Shown here one piece after another: positions 43,382 through 52,746 of a DNA stretch of 64,000 bases; positions within the stretch are counted from its first letter, which is position 1; each line of letters starts with the position of its first letter. The notes beneath the pieces were generated by a model. That model saw only the letters and a program-made list of their open reading frames with translations. It had not been told where the DNA came from and did no database searches. Where the stretch lies: assembly GCF_008124625.1 (NCBI RefSeq), contig NZ_VNHM01000008.1:87737-151736 (forward strand), in the 5' to 3' direction. Position numbers and translations under genes: made by a program. The DNA comes from Desulfallas thermosapovorans DSM 6562 (GTDB lineage Bacteria > Bacillota > Desulfotomaculia > Desulfotomaculales > Desulfallaceae).

Positions 43382-43723
43382 GTGCATGAATTATCTTTAA
43401 TCCACGCCCTTATTGATACGGTGGTCCAAAGCGCCAGGGAAAACGGCATCACAAAAGTGACCAAAGTTAAACTGGTGGTGGGGGAAAGCCACGGTGCGCT
43501 GCCCGATGCACTGCAATTCGCCTTTGATATATTAACGGTGGATACTGTTTGTGCAGGTGCGGAACTGGCCATAGAAAAAAATGCCCTGCTGTTAAAATGC
43601 CGGGAGTGCGCCCGGGAATTTCACCCGGAAGGTTATCTGTTCTGCTGTCCCGGCTGCGGGGTGTCGAATGCTGCGCTGGTTAAGGGTAATGAGCTATATG
43701 TTGAATACTTTGAAGGTGAATGA
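43382..43723 (+). CDS. hypA: Nickel-insertion protein HypA
   Basis: A 113-aa Ni metallochaperone. GTG 43382 is the true start because His2 (M-H-E-L) is the Ni ligand. The C-terminal Zn site has CRECAREF and CCPGCG. It works with HypB to deliver Ni to the large subunit. It begins 21 nt after the protease gene. Confidence 0.95.
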   Translation: MHELSLIHALIDTVVQSARENGITKVTKVKLVVGESHGALPDALQFAFDILTVDTVCAGAELAIEKNALLLKCRECAREFHPEGYLFCCPGCGVSNAALVKGNELYVEYFEGE

Positions 43724-43768
43724 AATGACGGGCCTGCCTTGCGGAAGAATATTTTATAGTAGCGGGGC

Positions 43769-44533
43769 ATGATTGTGTCTGTAGACATTAATGAAATGAA
43801 ACACGGGTCCAAAATGAAAGGAACGGTTAGTAAATTGAGAATAATTGTGGGCAGAGATTTATTGCACGCTAATGCAGGGCGGGCTGTGGAAAACCGGGCG
43901 CTGCTCGATAAAAATAGAGTGGTTGCAGTCAATTTGATTAGTTCCCCCGGTTCGGGTAAGACCACCTTGCTGGAAAAGACCGCGGAGCTGTTGCGGGGCA
44001 AAATGAGCATCGGCGTAGTGGTTGGGGATTTGTATACGGCCCGGGACGCCCAGCGGATTGAAAGGGCCGGGGTAACGGCGGTACAAATCAACACCGCCGG
44101 GTTGTGTCATCTTACCGCCGATATGGTGGGCCGGGCGCTGCAGGAAATGCCCCTGGCCCGACTTGACATATTATTTGTTGAAAACGTCGGCAATTTGGTT
44201 TGCCCGGCGGCCTTTGATCTGGGGGAACATGTCAAGGTGGCGCTGCTCAGCGTTACCGAGGGCATTGACAAGCCGGCCAAGTATCCCGGCATATTCAGGG
44301 AGGCGGCGGCCACTGTGATCAGTAAAGCTGATTTATTGCCCTATACCGATTTTGACTTGCCTGCTTGTCTCGGGGAAATGCGGCAGATTAACGGTGGACA
44401 ACAGGTATTTGTGACTTCGGCCCGCTCCGGGCAAGGCCTTGACCGGTGGTGCCACTGGCTCGGGCAGCTGGCCGGGGATAACTTGCCCCCGGTGGAGGCT
44501 GGCGGCAGCTATACGGGTGGCACCGGCGGTTAG
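43769..44533 (+). CDS. hypB: Hydrogenase nickel-incorporation GTPase HypB
   Basis: GTPase that drives Ni release with HypA. P-loop SSPGSGKTT, VVGDLYTARDAQRI, ENVGNLVCPAAFDLG (Ni/Zn Cys at the subunit interface) and SKADLLPY are present. There is no N-terminal His-rich or CxxCGC storage tail. The exact start is uncertain: the reading from ATG 43769 gives 254 aa, but family alignment suggests that ATG 43799 or 43814 could be used. A nonconserved C-terminal Gly-rich tail follows the core. Confidence 0.93.
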   Translation: MIVSVDINEMKHGSKMKGTVSKLRIIVGRDLLHANAGRAVENRALLDKNRVVAVNLISSPGSGKTTLLEKTAELLRGKMSIGVVVGDLYTARDAQRIERAGVTAVQINTAGLCHLTADMVGRALQEMPLARLDILFVENVGNLVCPAAFDLGEHVKVALLSVTEGIDKPAKYPGIFREAAATVISKADLLPYTDFDLPACLGEMRQINGGQQVFVTSARSGQGLDRWCHWLGQLAGDNLPPVEAGGSYTGGTGG

Positions 44534-44625
44534 TATTCTCCGGCGCATTTGATCACCGGATGGAGTGGCGGTGGGGGTAAAATAGATTATAAATGCAGTT
44601 TAAAAAGAGAAGGACGGTGGCGGCA

Positions 44626-44862
44626 ATGTGCCTGGGAATACCCGCAATGGTGGTGGAAGTGCCTGAAAAACAGTGGGCGGTTATCGAGGTCGAGGGCGTC
44701 AGGCGCAAGGTGGGCCTGCATCTGGTGGGGGAGGTGGCCCCCGGGGATTACCTGATGGTGCACGCCGGCTTTGCGGTGGAAAAGCTGGAACTGGCGGAAG
44801 CCGAGGCCAGGCTGGCCATATGGAAGGAGTTACTGGATTTTGAACGTGCTGAAGAGGCTTAA
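44626..44862 (+). CDS. hypC: Hydrogenase maturation chaperone HypC
   Basis: A 78-aa chaperone that binds the Fe(CN)2CO group with HypD and carries it to the large subunit. The start is fixed at ATG 44626 since Cys2 (M-C-L-G-I-P) is essential; readings from 44593 add a spurious 11 residues. The motif GDYLMVHAGFAVEKL is typical. It overlaps hypD by about 20 nt. The gap before it (44534-44625) holds no gene. Confidence 0.95.
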   Translation: MCLGIPAMVVEVPEKQWAVIEVEGVRRKVGLHLVGEVAPGDYLMVHAGFAVEKLELAEAEARLAIWKELLDFERAEEA

Positions 44863-46099
44863 TGATCCGCAATTAGGCCGGGAAATGATTCGGAAAGTCA
44901 GGGAGCGGGCGGCCCGCTTAACCGAGCGCCTGGGCCGGGCGGTGACGTTGATGGAAGTCTGCGGCACCCATACCATGGCGGTCTCGGGCACCGGTTTGCG
45001 CGGCCTGCTGTCCGGCCTGGTGGAATTGCGCAGCGGCCCGGGTTGTCCGGTGTGTGTAACCCCGGCCCGGGATATCGAACAAATAATTGCCTTTGCCCGG
45101 TTGTCCGGGGTGACAGTGGCTACCTTTGGCGATATGGTGCGGGTGCCGGGCGCGCAGTCCTCGCTGGAGAGGGAGCGGGCCGGGGGCGCCAGGGTGCAGA
45201 TTGTTTATTCACCGGCGGATGCCCTGCAGCTGGCCAGGGACAATCCCCGCTGGGAGGTAATATTTATCGGGGTGGGTTTTGAGACTACAGCGCCATTGGC
45301 TGCGGTCAGTATTAAACAAGCCGCTGAGCTTGGTTTGACTAACTTCAGTATCTATTCCGTACATAAACTGGTGCCCCCGGTGATGGGGGCTTTGCTTGGA
45401 GCCGGGGACCTCAAGGTGGACGGGTTTATTCTGCCGGGGCACGTTTGCGCGGTGACGGGCAGCCGGGCCTTTGCCTTTATCGGGGAGGAGTATGGCATTC
45501 CGGCGGTGGTGGCAGGATTTACCCCGGTGGATATTTTGGATGCCCTGTACGTCCTGCTGGACCTAATACAGGCCGGTGACCATCGGGTTGTTAACGGGTA
45601 CCGCTGGGTGGTTCGGGATGATGGCAATTTAAAAGCCCAAAGGGCCATCACAGATTGCTTTTATACCGGTGATGCGGCATGGCGTGGTTTTGGCGTTGTT
45701 GAAGGAAGCGGGTTATTCATCAGGGATCAATATGCCCAGTACGATGCCACGCAAAAGTTTGCAGGGGCCGGGCCGGCGAGTGTTGCCGGTCCCGGTCTGG
45801 CGACGGAAAGGGTGGGCAAAAGTACAACCACCGGCGGTTTTGGGACGGGTGATTTTCTTGAGCCGCGGGGCTGCCGCTGTGGTGAACTTTTAAGAGGTCT
45901 AATCACCCCTCCGGACTGCGCTCTGTTCGGTGGCAAATGTACCCCGGCCAGCCCCGCCGGCCCCTGCATGGTTTCGTCCGAAGGGGCCTGCGCCGCCTAC
46001 TACCGGTATGTTACCAACCAACCTCGTTTGCCGGGTGTTGTAAACGCCAATTCCGGCGCCGCCGGTTCCGGTGCCGGGTGTAGAAAGGTTGAATTGTGA
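44840..46099 (+). CDS. hypD: Hydrogenase maturation protein HypD, with extra C-terminal sequence
   Basis: The Fe-S scaffold on which the Fe(CN)2CO unit is built. Active-site cysteines are in LMEVCGTHTM and SGPGCPVC. GFETTAPL and FILPGHVCAV are conserved. The [4Fe-4S] cysteines appear in GCRCGEL, DCALFGGKC and GPC. It is 419 aa against about 360 for the family: a Gly/Ala/Ser-rich insert (around residues 315-340) precedes the cluster, and an Ala/Gly-rich tail follows it. TTG 44840 is chosen with AAGGAG 10 nt before; GTG 44846 is an alternative. Confidence 0.92.
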   Translation: MNVLKRLNDPQLGREMIRKVRERAARLTERLGRAVTLMEVCGTHTMAVSGTGLRGLLSGLVELRSGPGCPVCVTPARDIEQIIAFARLSGVTVATFGDMVRVPGAQSSLERERAGGARVQIVYSPADALQLARDNPRWEVIFIGVGFETTAPLAAVSIKQAAELGLTNFSIYSVHKLVPPVMGALLGAGDLKVDGFILPGHVCAVTGSRAFAFIGEEYGIPAVVAGFTPVDILDALYVLLDLIQAGDHRVVNGYRWVVRDDGNLKAQRAITDCFYTGDAAWRGFGVVEGSGLFIRDQYAQYDATQKFAGAGPASVAGPGLATERVGKSTTTGGFGTGDFLEPRGCRCGELLRGLITPPDCALFGGKCTPASPAGPCMVSSEGACAAYYRYVTNQPRLPGVVNANSGAAGSGAGCRKVEL

Positions 46100-46308
46100 A
46101 ATTTAATAAACAAATGTATAAGCATTAAACAATTATGAACAAAGCGCCTAAAGGGATATATCCCGCACGGGTTTCATTTAGATAAATACAAAGCGTAAGA
46201 AATATAAACGAAAGTACGTAAGTTTTAAATTAGTTGTGGTTTTAATGGGCATGTGTAGCCGATAAAAGTTACTCTAAGAAAGTTTAAGTCTGACCCCGAG
46301 GTGATGAT
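46100..46308 (+). promoter_or_regulatory. AT-rich gap between hypD and hypE, possible internal promoter
   Basis: 209 nt without a gene in an otherwise compact block. It contains the short perfect dyad GGGATATATCCC near 46154-46165 and AT-rich stretches that could serve as a secondary promoter for hypE-CBS-hypF. No riboswitch class was recognised. CCCCGAGGTGATGAT at its end supplies the hypE RBS. Confidence 0.4.
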
Positions 46309-47310
46309 ATGGCGGTTGTTTTGTTGGCCCATGGTGACGGGGGGCTTTTGACCAGGGAACTGGTGGAGGGTGTATTTTTAAAATACTTTAATAACCCGCA
46401 GCTCCGGCAGCTATCAGATAGTGCGGTATTGAGCTTGCCCGGGGGACGTCTGGCCATGACCACCGATGCCTTTGTGGTGGAACCCATTTTTTTTCCCGGT
46501 GGGGATATCGGCAAGCTGGCGGTGTGCGGTACGGTAAATGATCTGGCGGTAAGCGGGGCGTTGCCCCTGTATATGACCGCCTCCTTTACCATTGAAGAGG
46601 GCTTCCGGCTGGCTGATCTGGAAAGGGTGGTAGCATCCATGGCGGCGGCCTGTACCGAAGCCGGGGTTGAGGTGGTGGCCGGGGATACCAAAGTGGTGCC
46701 CCGGGGACATGTGGACAAACTTTTTATCACCACGGCGGGAGTGGGCCTGGTACCCGAAAAAGTGGATTGGGGATATCACCGCCCGGTGCCCGGAGATGCC
46801 GTGCTGGTTAACGGCAGCCTGGGCAATCATGGTTTAACTGTACTGGCAGCCAGGGAAAACCTGGGCCTGGATGGTGCCCTGGCCAGTGACTGTGCGCCGT
46901 TGAACAATATCATCAAGCTGCTCCAAAAGCACTGCCCCGGCATTAAAATGATGCGTGATTTGACCAGGGGAGGGCTGGCCACCGCCGCTAAAGAAATAGC
47001 AGAAGCTTGCGGGCTGGATATATGCTTGCAGGAAGAGGCGCTGCCGCTGGACCCGGTAGTGCGGGGGGCGGCGGATATTCTGGGCCTGGACCCGCTGTAC
47101 CTGGCCAATGAGGGGAAATTTTTGGCAATTATAGATCCGGCCCAGGCCGCGAAGGCAGTGGATATATTGAGCCAGAACTCCTATGGGCGTAATGCGCGGG
47201 TAATTGGCGAAGTATGTGCGGGCAGCGGCAATGTTTATTTACAAACACCCCTGGGCGGCACCAGGCTCCTAAGCCTGCAGGCAGGCCAGCCCCTGCCCAG
47301 GATTTGCTGA
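46309..47310 (+). CDS. hypE: Hydrogenase maturation protein HypE
   Basis: A 333-aa ATP-dependent dehydratase that turns the carbamoyl group from HypF into thiocyanate on its C-terminal Cys. The end PRIC provides that Cys. The N-terminal AIRS-like ATP-binding part shows SDSAVLSLPGGRLAMTTDAFVVEPIFFPGGDIG and GTVNDLAVSGALP. MRDLTRGGLATAAKEIA is also diagnostic. Length and order are normal. Confidence 0.96.
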   Translation: MAVVLLAHGDGGLLTRELVEGVFLKYFNNPQLRQLSDSAVLSLPGGRLAMTTDAFVVEPIFFPGGDIGKLAVCGTVNDLAVSGALPLYMTASFTIEEGFRLADLERVVASMAAACTEAGVEVVAGDTKVVPRGHVDKLFITTAGVGLVPEKVDWGYHRPVPGDAVLVNGSLGNHGLTVLAARENLGLDGALASDCAPLNNIIKLLQKHCPGIKMMRDLTRGGLATAAKEIAEACGLDICLQEEALPLDPVVRGAADILGLDPLYLANEGKFLAIIDPAQAAKAVDILSQNSYGRNARVIGEVCAGSGNVYLQTPLGGTRLLSLQAGQPLPRIC

Positions 47311-47382
47311 TAACCGGCGCGCTGCGCTGTGCTTTGAATAAAAAGGGTATTTTGCATTATAATTGAAATAAAGGAGGGCGAA

Positions 47383-47850
47383 ATGCAGGTGAAAAAAGCC
47401 AGGGATATAATGACCACTAAAGTAATAACCGTCAGCCCCCAGGATGATGTGGAGAAGATGGCGCGTTTACTGCTGGATCACAATATCAGTGGCCTGCCTG
47501 TGGTGGACGACAGCGGGAAACTGGTGGGAGTTATAAGCGAAGCTGATTTGGTATTCCGGGAGAAACGCGTTAGAAACCCGTTTTTTGTTGTTCTTTTTGA
47601 CAGCCCTATTTATTTGGAGAACCCCAACAGATTACGTGAGGATATCAAACGTACCGCTGCCCGTAAGGTGGGCGAGCTGATGTCAACCAGGCTTCATACC
47701 GTTGGCCCCGAAGCCACTGTTACGGATGTGGCCACATTGATTGCGGATAAGGGCATTAACCGGGTGCCGGTGGTGGGTGACGATGGCAAGCTTATCGGTA
47801 TCATCAGCCGGCAGGATATTATCAGAGCCAGTTTTAGCAATGAGGGATAG
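47383..47850 (+). CDS. CBS-domain pair protein between hypE and hypF
   Basis: A 155-aa protein with two CBS domains: ARDIMTTKVITVSPQDDVEKMARLLLD at the start, and VGELMSTRLHTVGPEATV with GIISRQDIIRASF at the end. It likely binds AMP, ATP or SAM. It is set within the hyp block, 2 nt before hypF, and has AAAGGAGGGC upstream. It is not a known part of hydrogenase maturation, so its place here may point to energy-dependent control, which is a guess. Confidence 0.88.
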   Translation: MQVKKARDIMTTKVITVSPQDDVEKMARLLLDHNISGLPVVDDSGKLVGVISEADLVFREKRVRNPFFVVLFDSPIYLENPNRLREDIKRTAARKVGELMSTRLHTVGPEATVTDVATLIADKGINRVPVVGDDGKLIGIISRQDIIRASFSNEG

Positions 47851-47852
47851 TT

Positions 47853-50282
47853 GTGGGTGAAATTGTAGCCAGGGAAATCTCTATCACCGGTGTTGTCCAG
47901 GGTGTGGGCTTCAGGCCTTTTGTTTATAACCTGGCCCGGTCTTATAATTTAACAGGTACGGTATGCAACACGGGCCGGGGGGTGCTGGTATATGTGGAAG
48001 GCCCGCCGGAAAGCGTGGCGGGATTCACCGGGGCACTGCGGGCAAACCCGCCGTTTTTAGCCCGGATTCACCATTGCGAAATTACCAACTGCCCTCCCCG
48101 GGGTGGGGCCGGTTTTTCCATTATACACACCCGGGGCGGTGCCACCGGTGAATCGGTGGTTCCCCCGGATGTAGCCACTTGCCCGGACTGCCGCCGGGAA
48201 ATTAAGGATCCGTCCGACCGGCATTACCGGTACCCCTTTACCAACTGTACCAGCTGTGGTCCCCGGTTTACAATAGTAAAAAATTTACCCTATGACCGGC
48301 CGGGCACTGCCATGGCCGGTTTTACCATGTGCCCGTCCTGTGCTGCCGAATATCATGACCCCGCCCACAGGCGCTTCCATGCCCAGCCCGTGGCTTGCCC
48401 GGACTGCGGTCCCCGGGTGGAGTTGGTGGACCGTCATGGCAGGGTAGTGGAGGGTGATTGGCTTGGCGAAACCGGGCGGTTGCTGGAAGAGGGTAAAATA
48501 ATAGCTGTCAAGGGACTGGGGGGCTTTCACCTGGCCTGCAGCGGGGTAGACCCTGTCGCCGTGCAGCGCCTGCGCCGCCGTAAGGGGCGGCCGGCCAGGC
48601 CGCTGGCGGTGATGTGCCGGGATCTGGCGGTGGTGCGGGAGCACTGCCGGGTGACGCCCCGGGAGGAGGCGCTGCTATGTTCCCCGGCGGCCCCTATTGT
48701 AATCTTGCAAAGAAAGACTTCCTCAACTCTGCCCCGGGAATTGGCTCCGGGTTTAAATAGCATCGGGGTGATGCTACCCTATACCCCGCTGCACATTTTA
48801 CTTTTGCAAAACGGCCCGGCGGTTCTGGTGATGACCAGCGGTAACCGCAGCGGCCTGCCCCTGGTCAAGGATAACGGGCAGGCACTTGCCCGGCTGGGTG
48901 ACGTGGTGGATTATTTTCTATGGCATGACCGGGATATTGTCAACCGTTGCGATGATTCGGTGGTTGGGCTGGTTGACGGGCAGGTGCAGTTTTTGCGCCG
49001 TTCCCGGGGATATGTGCCGCAGCCGGTTACGGTGTTGCCGGCTGGCGAAAATACCGGAAGGCCCGGCCAGGGAAAAAAAGAACCCGTCCCGGAAACCGGG
49101 GTGCGCCGGGAGATAACCGTTCTGGGGGCGGGCGGGGATATGAAGAATACCTTCTGCCTGCTTAAAGGGAACCGGGCTTATCTGAGCCCGCATATCGGTG
49201 CGGTTGATGTGGTGGAAGGAATGGAAAATTATCGCACCAGCCTGGCGAATTTTAGCCGTTTGATTCAGGCCTGCCCGCAGGTTGTGGGCTACGATTTGCA
49301 CCCTGATTACCACAGTTCCCGCATAGCCCGGGAACTGGCGGATAATGCCATTGCCGTGCAGCACCATCATGCCCACATGGCATCGTGTATGGCTGAACAC
49401 GGCCTGGAGGGGCAGGTTATCGGGGTTGTTTTAGATGGTACGGGGTACGGCCCGGATGGCTGTATCTGGGGTTTTGAGGTGCTTGTGGGTGATTACCTGG
49501 ACTTTTCCCGCCGGTGGCATCTTGCATACATACCTTTGCCCGGCGGCGAGCAAGCTGTGCGCAACCCGTGGATGACCGCCGTTGCTTACCTGGTGACGGC
49601 GCTGGGGGAACGGGGCTACAAAGTGGCGGAAAAACTGTTTCCCCACCGTTTAAATGAAATAGCTGTTATTGGTCAAATGCTCCGGGCGGAAATTAACTCA
49701 CCCCTTGCTTCCAGCTGTGGCCGGTTCTTTGATGCTGCAGCAGCATTACTGGGTGTTTGCCCGGTAAATACGTACGATGGCCAGGCCGCCGTTGAATTGG
49801 GGGAACTGGTACCTTGCTGTTTTGATGGTACCCGGTCCCCGGACGGGTTAAAGCCGGCATCTTCCCCGGATAAAACTGCGGGAGAACCAGCATCAGCCGG
49901 ATATTTTAAAGCCGCCCTTGCCCCGTATCCATTTAACTTAAACAACGGAATAATTAAAACTGGTGCTACCGTAGCGGCGTTGGTGCGGGATATTGAGCGC
50001 GGTCTTGCCCCGGCACTTATCGCCCGGCGCTTCCATGATACGATAATCAGTATGGTGGTACAGGCGGTGGAAAAGGTGCGTTCCCAAAGCGGCCCCGACC
50101 GGGTGGTGCTAAGCGGCGGTTGCTGGCACAACCGGTATATGCTTACGGCGGTGTGCAAAATACTTGGTGACAAAGGCTATCAAGTTTACCGGCATGTTAA
50201 AGTACCCACCGGTGACGGCGGTATAAGCCTGGGGCAGGCCATGGTGGCCGCCAGGAAATATTTTAATCAAGGGCGCGGGTAG
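47853..50282 (+). CDS. hypF: Carbamoyltransferase HypF
   Basis: An 809-aa enzyme that makes the cyanide precursor from carbamoyl phosphate. Domains in order are acylphosphatase (VQGVGFRPFVYNLA near 12-25), two zinc fingers (CPDC...CTSC, CPSC...CPDC at about 105-185), a YrdC-like domain (GLGGFHLACS, RPLAVMCRD), and a Kae1-like domain (QHHHAHMASCMAEH, GVVLDGTGYGPDG, SGGCWHNRYML). It is slightly longer than typical (about 750 aa), with nonconserved inserts near residues 395-420 and 660-690. GTG start just after the CBS gene. Confidence 0.96.
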   Translation: MGEIVAREISITGVVQGVGFRPFVYNLARSYNLTGTVCNTGRGVLVYVEGPPESVAGFTGALRANPPFLARIHHCEITNCPPRGGAGFSIIHTRGGATGESVVPPDVATCPDCRREIKDPSDRHYRYPFTNCTSCGPRFTIVKNLPYDRPGTAMAGFTMCPSCAAEYHDPAHRRFHAQPVACPDCGPRVELVDRHGRVVEGDWLGETGRLLEEGKIIAVKGLGGFHLACSGVDPVAVQRLRRRKGRPARPLAVMCRDLAVVREHCRVTPREEALLCSPAAPIVILQRKTSSTLPRELAPGLNSIGVMLPYTPLHILLLQNGPAVLVMTSGNRSGLPLVKDNGQALARLGDVVDYFLWHDRDIVNRCDDSVVGLVDGQVQFLRRSRGYVPQPVTVLPAGENTGRPGQGKKEPVPETGVRREITVLGAGGDMKNTFCLLKGNRAYLSPHIGAVDVVEGMENYRTSLANFSRLIQACPQVVGYDLHPDYHSSRIARELADNAIAVQHHHAHMASCMAEHGLEGQVIGVVLDGTGYGPDGCIWGFEVLVGDYLDFSRRWHLAYIPLPGGEQAVRNPWMTAVAYLVTALGERGYKVAEKLFPHRLNEIAVIGQMLRAEINSPLASSCGRFFDAAAALLGVCPVNTYDGQAAVELGELVPCCFDGTRSPDGLKPASSPDKTAGEPASAGYFKAALAPYPFNLNNGIIKTGATVAALVRDIERGLAPALIARRFHDTIISMVVQAVEKVRSQSGPDRVVLSGGCWHNRYMLTAVCKILGDKGYQVYRHVKVPTGDGGISLGQAMVAARKYFNQGRG

Positions 50283-50306
50283 CAAAAAAAATACACGTAA
50301 AATGAA

Positions 50307-50346
50307 GCGGCAAGCGGGTACCACCCACGCTTGCCGCATTTTCTTA
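50307..50346 (+). terminator. Terminator after hypF
   Basis: The arms GCGGCAAGCG and CGCTTGCCGC enclose an 11-nt loop, then ATTTTCTT. It ends the hydrogenase maturation block. Confidence 0.8.
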
Positions 50347-50486
50347 TGCCTAGAGTTTTTCCGCCGCATGCTGTAATTCACCCGCGTAAAAGAATTCTAT
50401 GGGGCAGATTGTTAAAAGTTATTGCAAATATTGCATATATAATATATAACAATATTGTATTATATCAGCAAAGCGGGGTGACTTGA

Positions 50487-51185
50487 TTGAACGGTTTGTC
50501 CTCAGTCAATGCATTAACTGCTTTTTTATTTGGCGGTCTATCATTTTTATCCCCCTGTGTTCTGCCACTGCTGCCCGGTTATCTTTCCTTTATTACCGGT
50601 ACTGATATCACTACTGCCGAAGGGCCGTCCCGCCGCCGGGCGGTATGGAACAGCACCGGATTTGTACTGGGCTTCAGTCTTTTATTTGTTGCCCTGGGGG
50701 CTGCGGCCAGCGGAGCCGGGCAGTGGCTCACCGGCAACCGGGCTTTGTTAACGCAGGTAGCGGGAGTTATAATTATCATCTTTGGTCTACACATCAGTGA
50801 AATATTGCCCGTCAAGCTGTTTTACAGGCAGGCCGGGTGGCAGCCCGCCCGGCGGTTTACAGGCTGGCTGGGGGCGTTTTTACTGGGGCTGTCCTTTGCC
50901 GCAGGCTGGACTCCATGCGTGGGGCCGGTACTGGCTTCGATACTGTTGCTGGCTGCAAACACCCAAACGCTGTACCAGGGGGTGGCGCTGCTAATCTGGT
51001 ACTCTCTGGGGTTGGCTGTTCCTTTTTTGCTGGCGGCGCTGGGCATTGGTGTGGTACACAGGTGGCTGGGTAAAATGAATAAGGCCTTGCCTTACATTAA
51101 TGCTGTCAGCGGCGGCCTTTTAATTGCCATGGGGATACTGCTGCTGCTGGGCCTGTGGGACAGGCTGGTTATGCTGTTTTTCTGA
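50487..51185 (+). CDS. ccdA: CcdA-type thiol-disulfide electron transporter
   Basis: A 232-aa membrane protein with about six helices that carries reducing power across the membrane to extracytoplasmic thioredoxin-like proteins. The redox Cys are in FLSPCVLPLLPGYLSF and AGWTPCVGPVLASI, both intact. TTG 50487 follows AGCGGGGTG. The next gene encodes a ResA-like partner 21 nt downstream, so the pair forms a small redox unit used for cytochrome c maturation or similar. Confidence 0.94.
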   Translation: MNGLSSVNALTAFLFGGLSFLSPCVLPLLPGYLSFITGTDITTAEGPSRRRAVWNSTGFVLGFSLLFVALGAAASGAGQWLTGNRALLTQVAGVIIIIFGLHISEILPVKLFYRQAGWQPARRFTGWLGAFLLGLSFAAGWTPCVGPVLASILLLAANTQTLYQGVALLIWYSLGLAVPFLLAALGIGVVHRWLGKMNKALPYINAVSGGLLIAMGILLLLGLWDRLVMLFF

Positions 51186-51206
51186 AAAGAAAGGAGAGAG
51201 AGTTTC

Positions 51207-51827
51207 TTGAGACCTAAAATAATCACTGTGCTGGTGGTGGCCGTCATTGTTGCTGCAGGGGTGTGGCTGGCCATGAAGGGTAATAACCAGGCAGCAGTAA
51301 ATCCACCTGTTACCAGGCTGGCCGGCGAGGTGGCTGTAAGCTTGCCCGCGGGGTCAAAACAAAAGGAACTGCAAAGAGGCCATATGCCCCCTGATTTTTA
51401 TATTATCAGGGAAAACTTGCAAAACCGGGATCGCCAGTCGAATCAGGCGGAGCAGCAAATCTATGCCTTATCCGATTTTGCTGGCAAGTATGTATTGATT
51501 AACTTTTGGAACACCTGGTGTCCGCCCTGCCGGGAGGAAATGCCCGGCTTAAACCGGCTCTACCAGGATTATGCCCAAGAAAATGTGGAGTTTTTGTTTA
51601 TTAATATTACCGGTAGGGAAAATTCTGTTGCTGATGTTGAAACTTTTCTCGCGGAAAATAATTACTCCTTACCGGTATATCTGGATCGCCGGGGGGAAGT
51701 GACCGCTTTGTATGGTGGTGTGCCTGCGATACCAACCACGGTGATTGTCGACCCCCGGGGGCAGGTGGTTTATGCCGCCGCGGGGCCGGTTACATATGAA
51801 AAAGCTAAATCATTGCTTGGCTTCTAG
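51207..51827 (+). CDS. ResA/TlpA-like membrane-anchored thioredoxin
   Basis: A 206-aa extracytoplasmic thiol-disulfide oxidoreductase. It has an N-terminal membrane anchor (IITVLVVAVIVAAGVWLAM), a variable linker and a thioredoxin fold with active site WCPPC (NFWNTWCPPCREEMPGL) and cis-Pro (GVPAIPTTVIVD). TTG start behind AGGAGAGAG. It is reduced by the CcdA protein encoded upstream. Its client proteins are not in this window. Confidence 0.92.
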   Translation: MRPKIITVLVVAVIVAAGVWLAMKGNNQAAVNPPVTRLAGEVAVSLPAGSKQKELQRGHMPPDFYIIRENLQNRDRQSNQAEQQIYALSDFAGKYVLINFWNTWCPPCREEMPGLNRLYQDYAQENVEFLFINITGRENSVADVETFLAENNYSLPVYLDRRGEVTALYGGVPAIPTTVIVDPRGQVVYAAAGPVTYEKAKSLLGF

Positions 51828-51864
51828 CCGAAAAAAATTAGCATTTGAGTTTGTTTGAACAGCC

Positions 51865-52746
51865 TTAATAAGTATTAATCAGCGGTTCTATATCAAATAA
51901 AGCAAGGAATTTTTGCAACTCGTCAATCACTTCAATTAATTCCACGGCCCGGGCTTCGGAGGCATATATGGCCCTGCCGAAGGCGTAGGCACCCTCCCTT
52001 TCCGGGCTTTCCTTGCGAGGGGGCATATCATGTTTATTGAACCATCTCTTGGCAATGGTGTAAGGTGTATGAAAGCAAAACCGGTAATCCTGAGAGCAGA
52101 TCGTGAATTCAAAAAGACTGTAGTATTTGTGTTCCCTGGTGCATTTAAAACACCCGCCGGTTTTATCCAGGTATTCCAGGTAGCTGAGCCGCTGGCTATT
52201 GGCTTTGGCGCGGCAATCCGGGCACAAAGTAACCTTGTTGGTACCTTCTATAAAGCTGACCTGCAACAGCTCATCCCGGTGGTAATAATTTTTTACCATG
52301 GCGTGCAGTACGGCTTCCTTTAAATCATACAGGTAAGAATCTCCTGCCTTGGCATAATGGTTGAGGTGGTAAAGATAGTAAGCTGCTTTAAGTATTTCTT
52401 GCCTGTCCCGGGGTAGTCCATATATATCATTTAAAAATTGCTCTTTGCGGTTGACTTTGTCCCGGTATGACCGGTGCCTGTAGGCTCTGGCCCGGGCCAT
52501 CCGGTTGGCCCCCCGGTGATAGTTGTCATAACGTTCCCATGCTTGCTTAATTTGTGGCATGAACGGTATCAAAGCCTGCACCTGGGTGCTGTCAAACAGT
52601 TGCATGACGCCGTTTTTATAGTTTACTTGCTTTTTTACTTCAAGGCGTCCCTCCCGGGTCAGTCGTTTAATATTATAGGGAGTAATGCCCAGCGCCTGGC
52701 TGACCTGGGCCGGGTTAAACAGTTCTTGTTCGGATGGCTTGGTCAC
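51865..52746 (-). CDS. Putative DNA-binding protein with MerR-like HTH and zinc-ribbon cysteines
   Basis: A 293-aa protein. Near the N-terminus LFNPAQVSQALGITPYNIKRLTREGRLEV looks like a MerR/excisionase-type winged HTH. A basic region follows (NRMARARAYRHRSYRDKVNRKE). The middle-to-late part has CPDC...CFKC, likely a zinc ribbon, then more aromatic residues and Cys. GTG 52746 has GGGAGGGA upstream. I do not recognise a named family; a regulator is the likely role. It stands alone and is convergent with the ResA-like gene. Confidence 0.7.
   Translation of the reverse strand: MTKPSEQELFNPAQVSQALGITPYNIKRLTREGRLEVKKQVNYKNGVMQLFDSTQVQALIPFMPQIKQAWERYDNYHRGANRMARARAYRHRSYRDKVNRKEQFLNDIYGLPRDRQEILKAAYYLYHLNHYAKAGDSYLYDLKEAVLHAMVKNYYHRDELLQVSFIEGTNKVTLCPDCRAKANSQRLSYLEYLDKTGGCFKCTREHKYYSLFEFTICSQDYRFCFHTPYTIAKRWFNKHDMPPRKESPEREGAYAFGRAIYASEARAVELIEVIDELQKFLALFDIEPLINTY

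Noticed and set aside
46100..46308. Riboswitch in the hypD-hypE gap
   Set aside because: No conserved core of a known class (cobalamin, cyclic-di-GMP, NiCo, Moco) could be seen.
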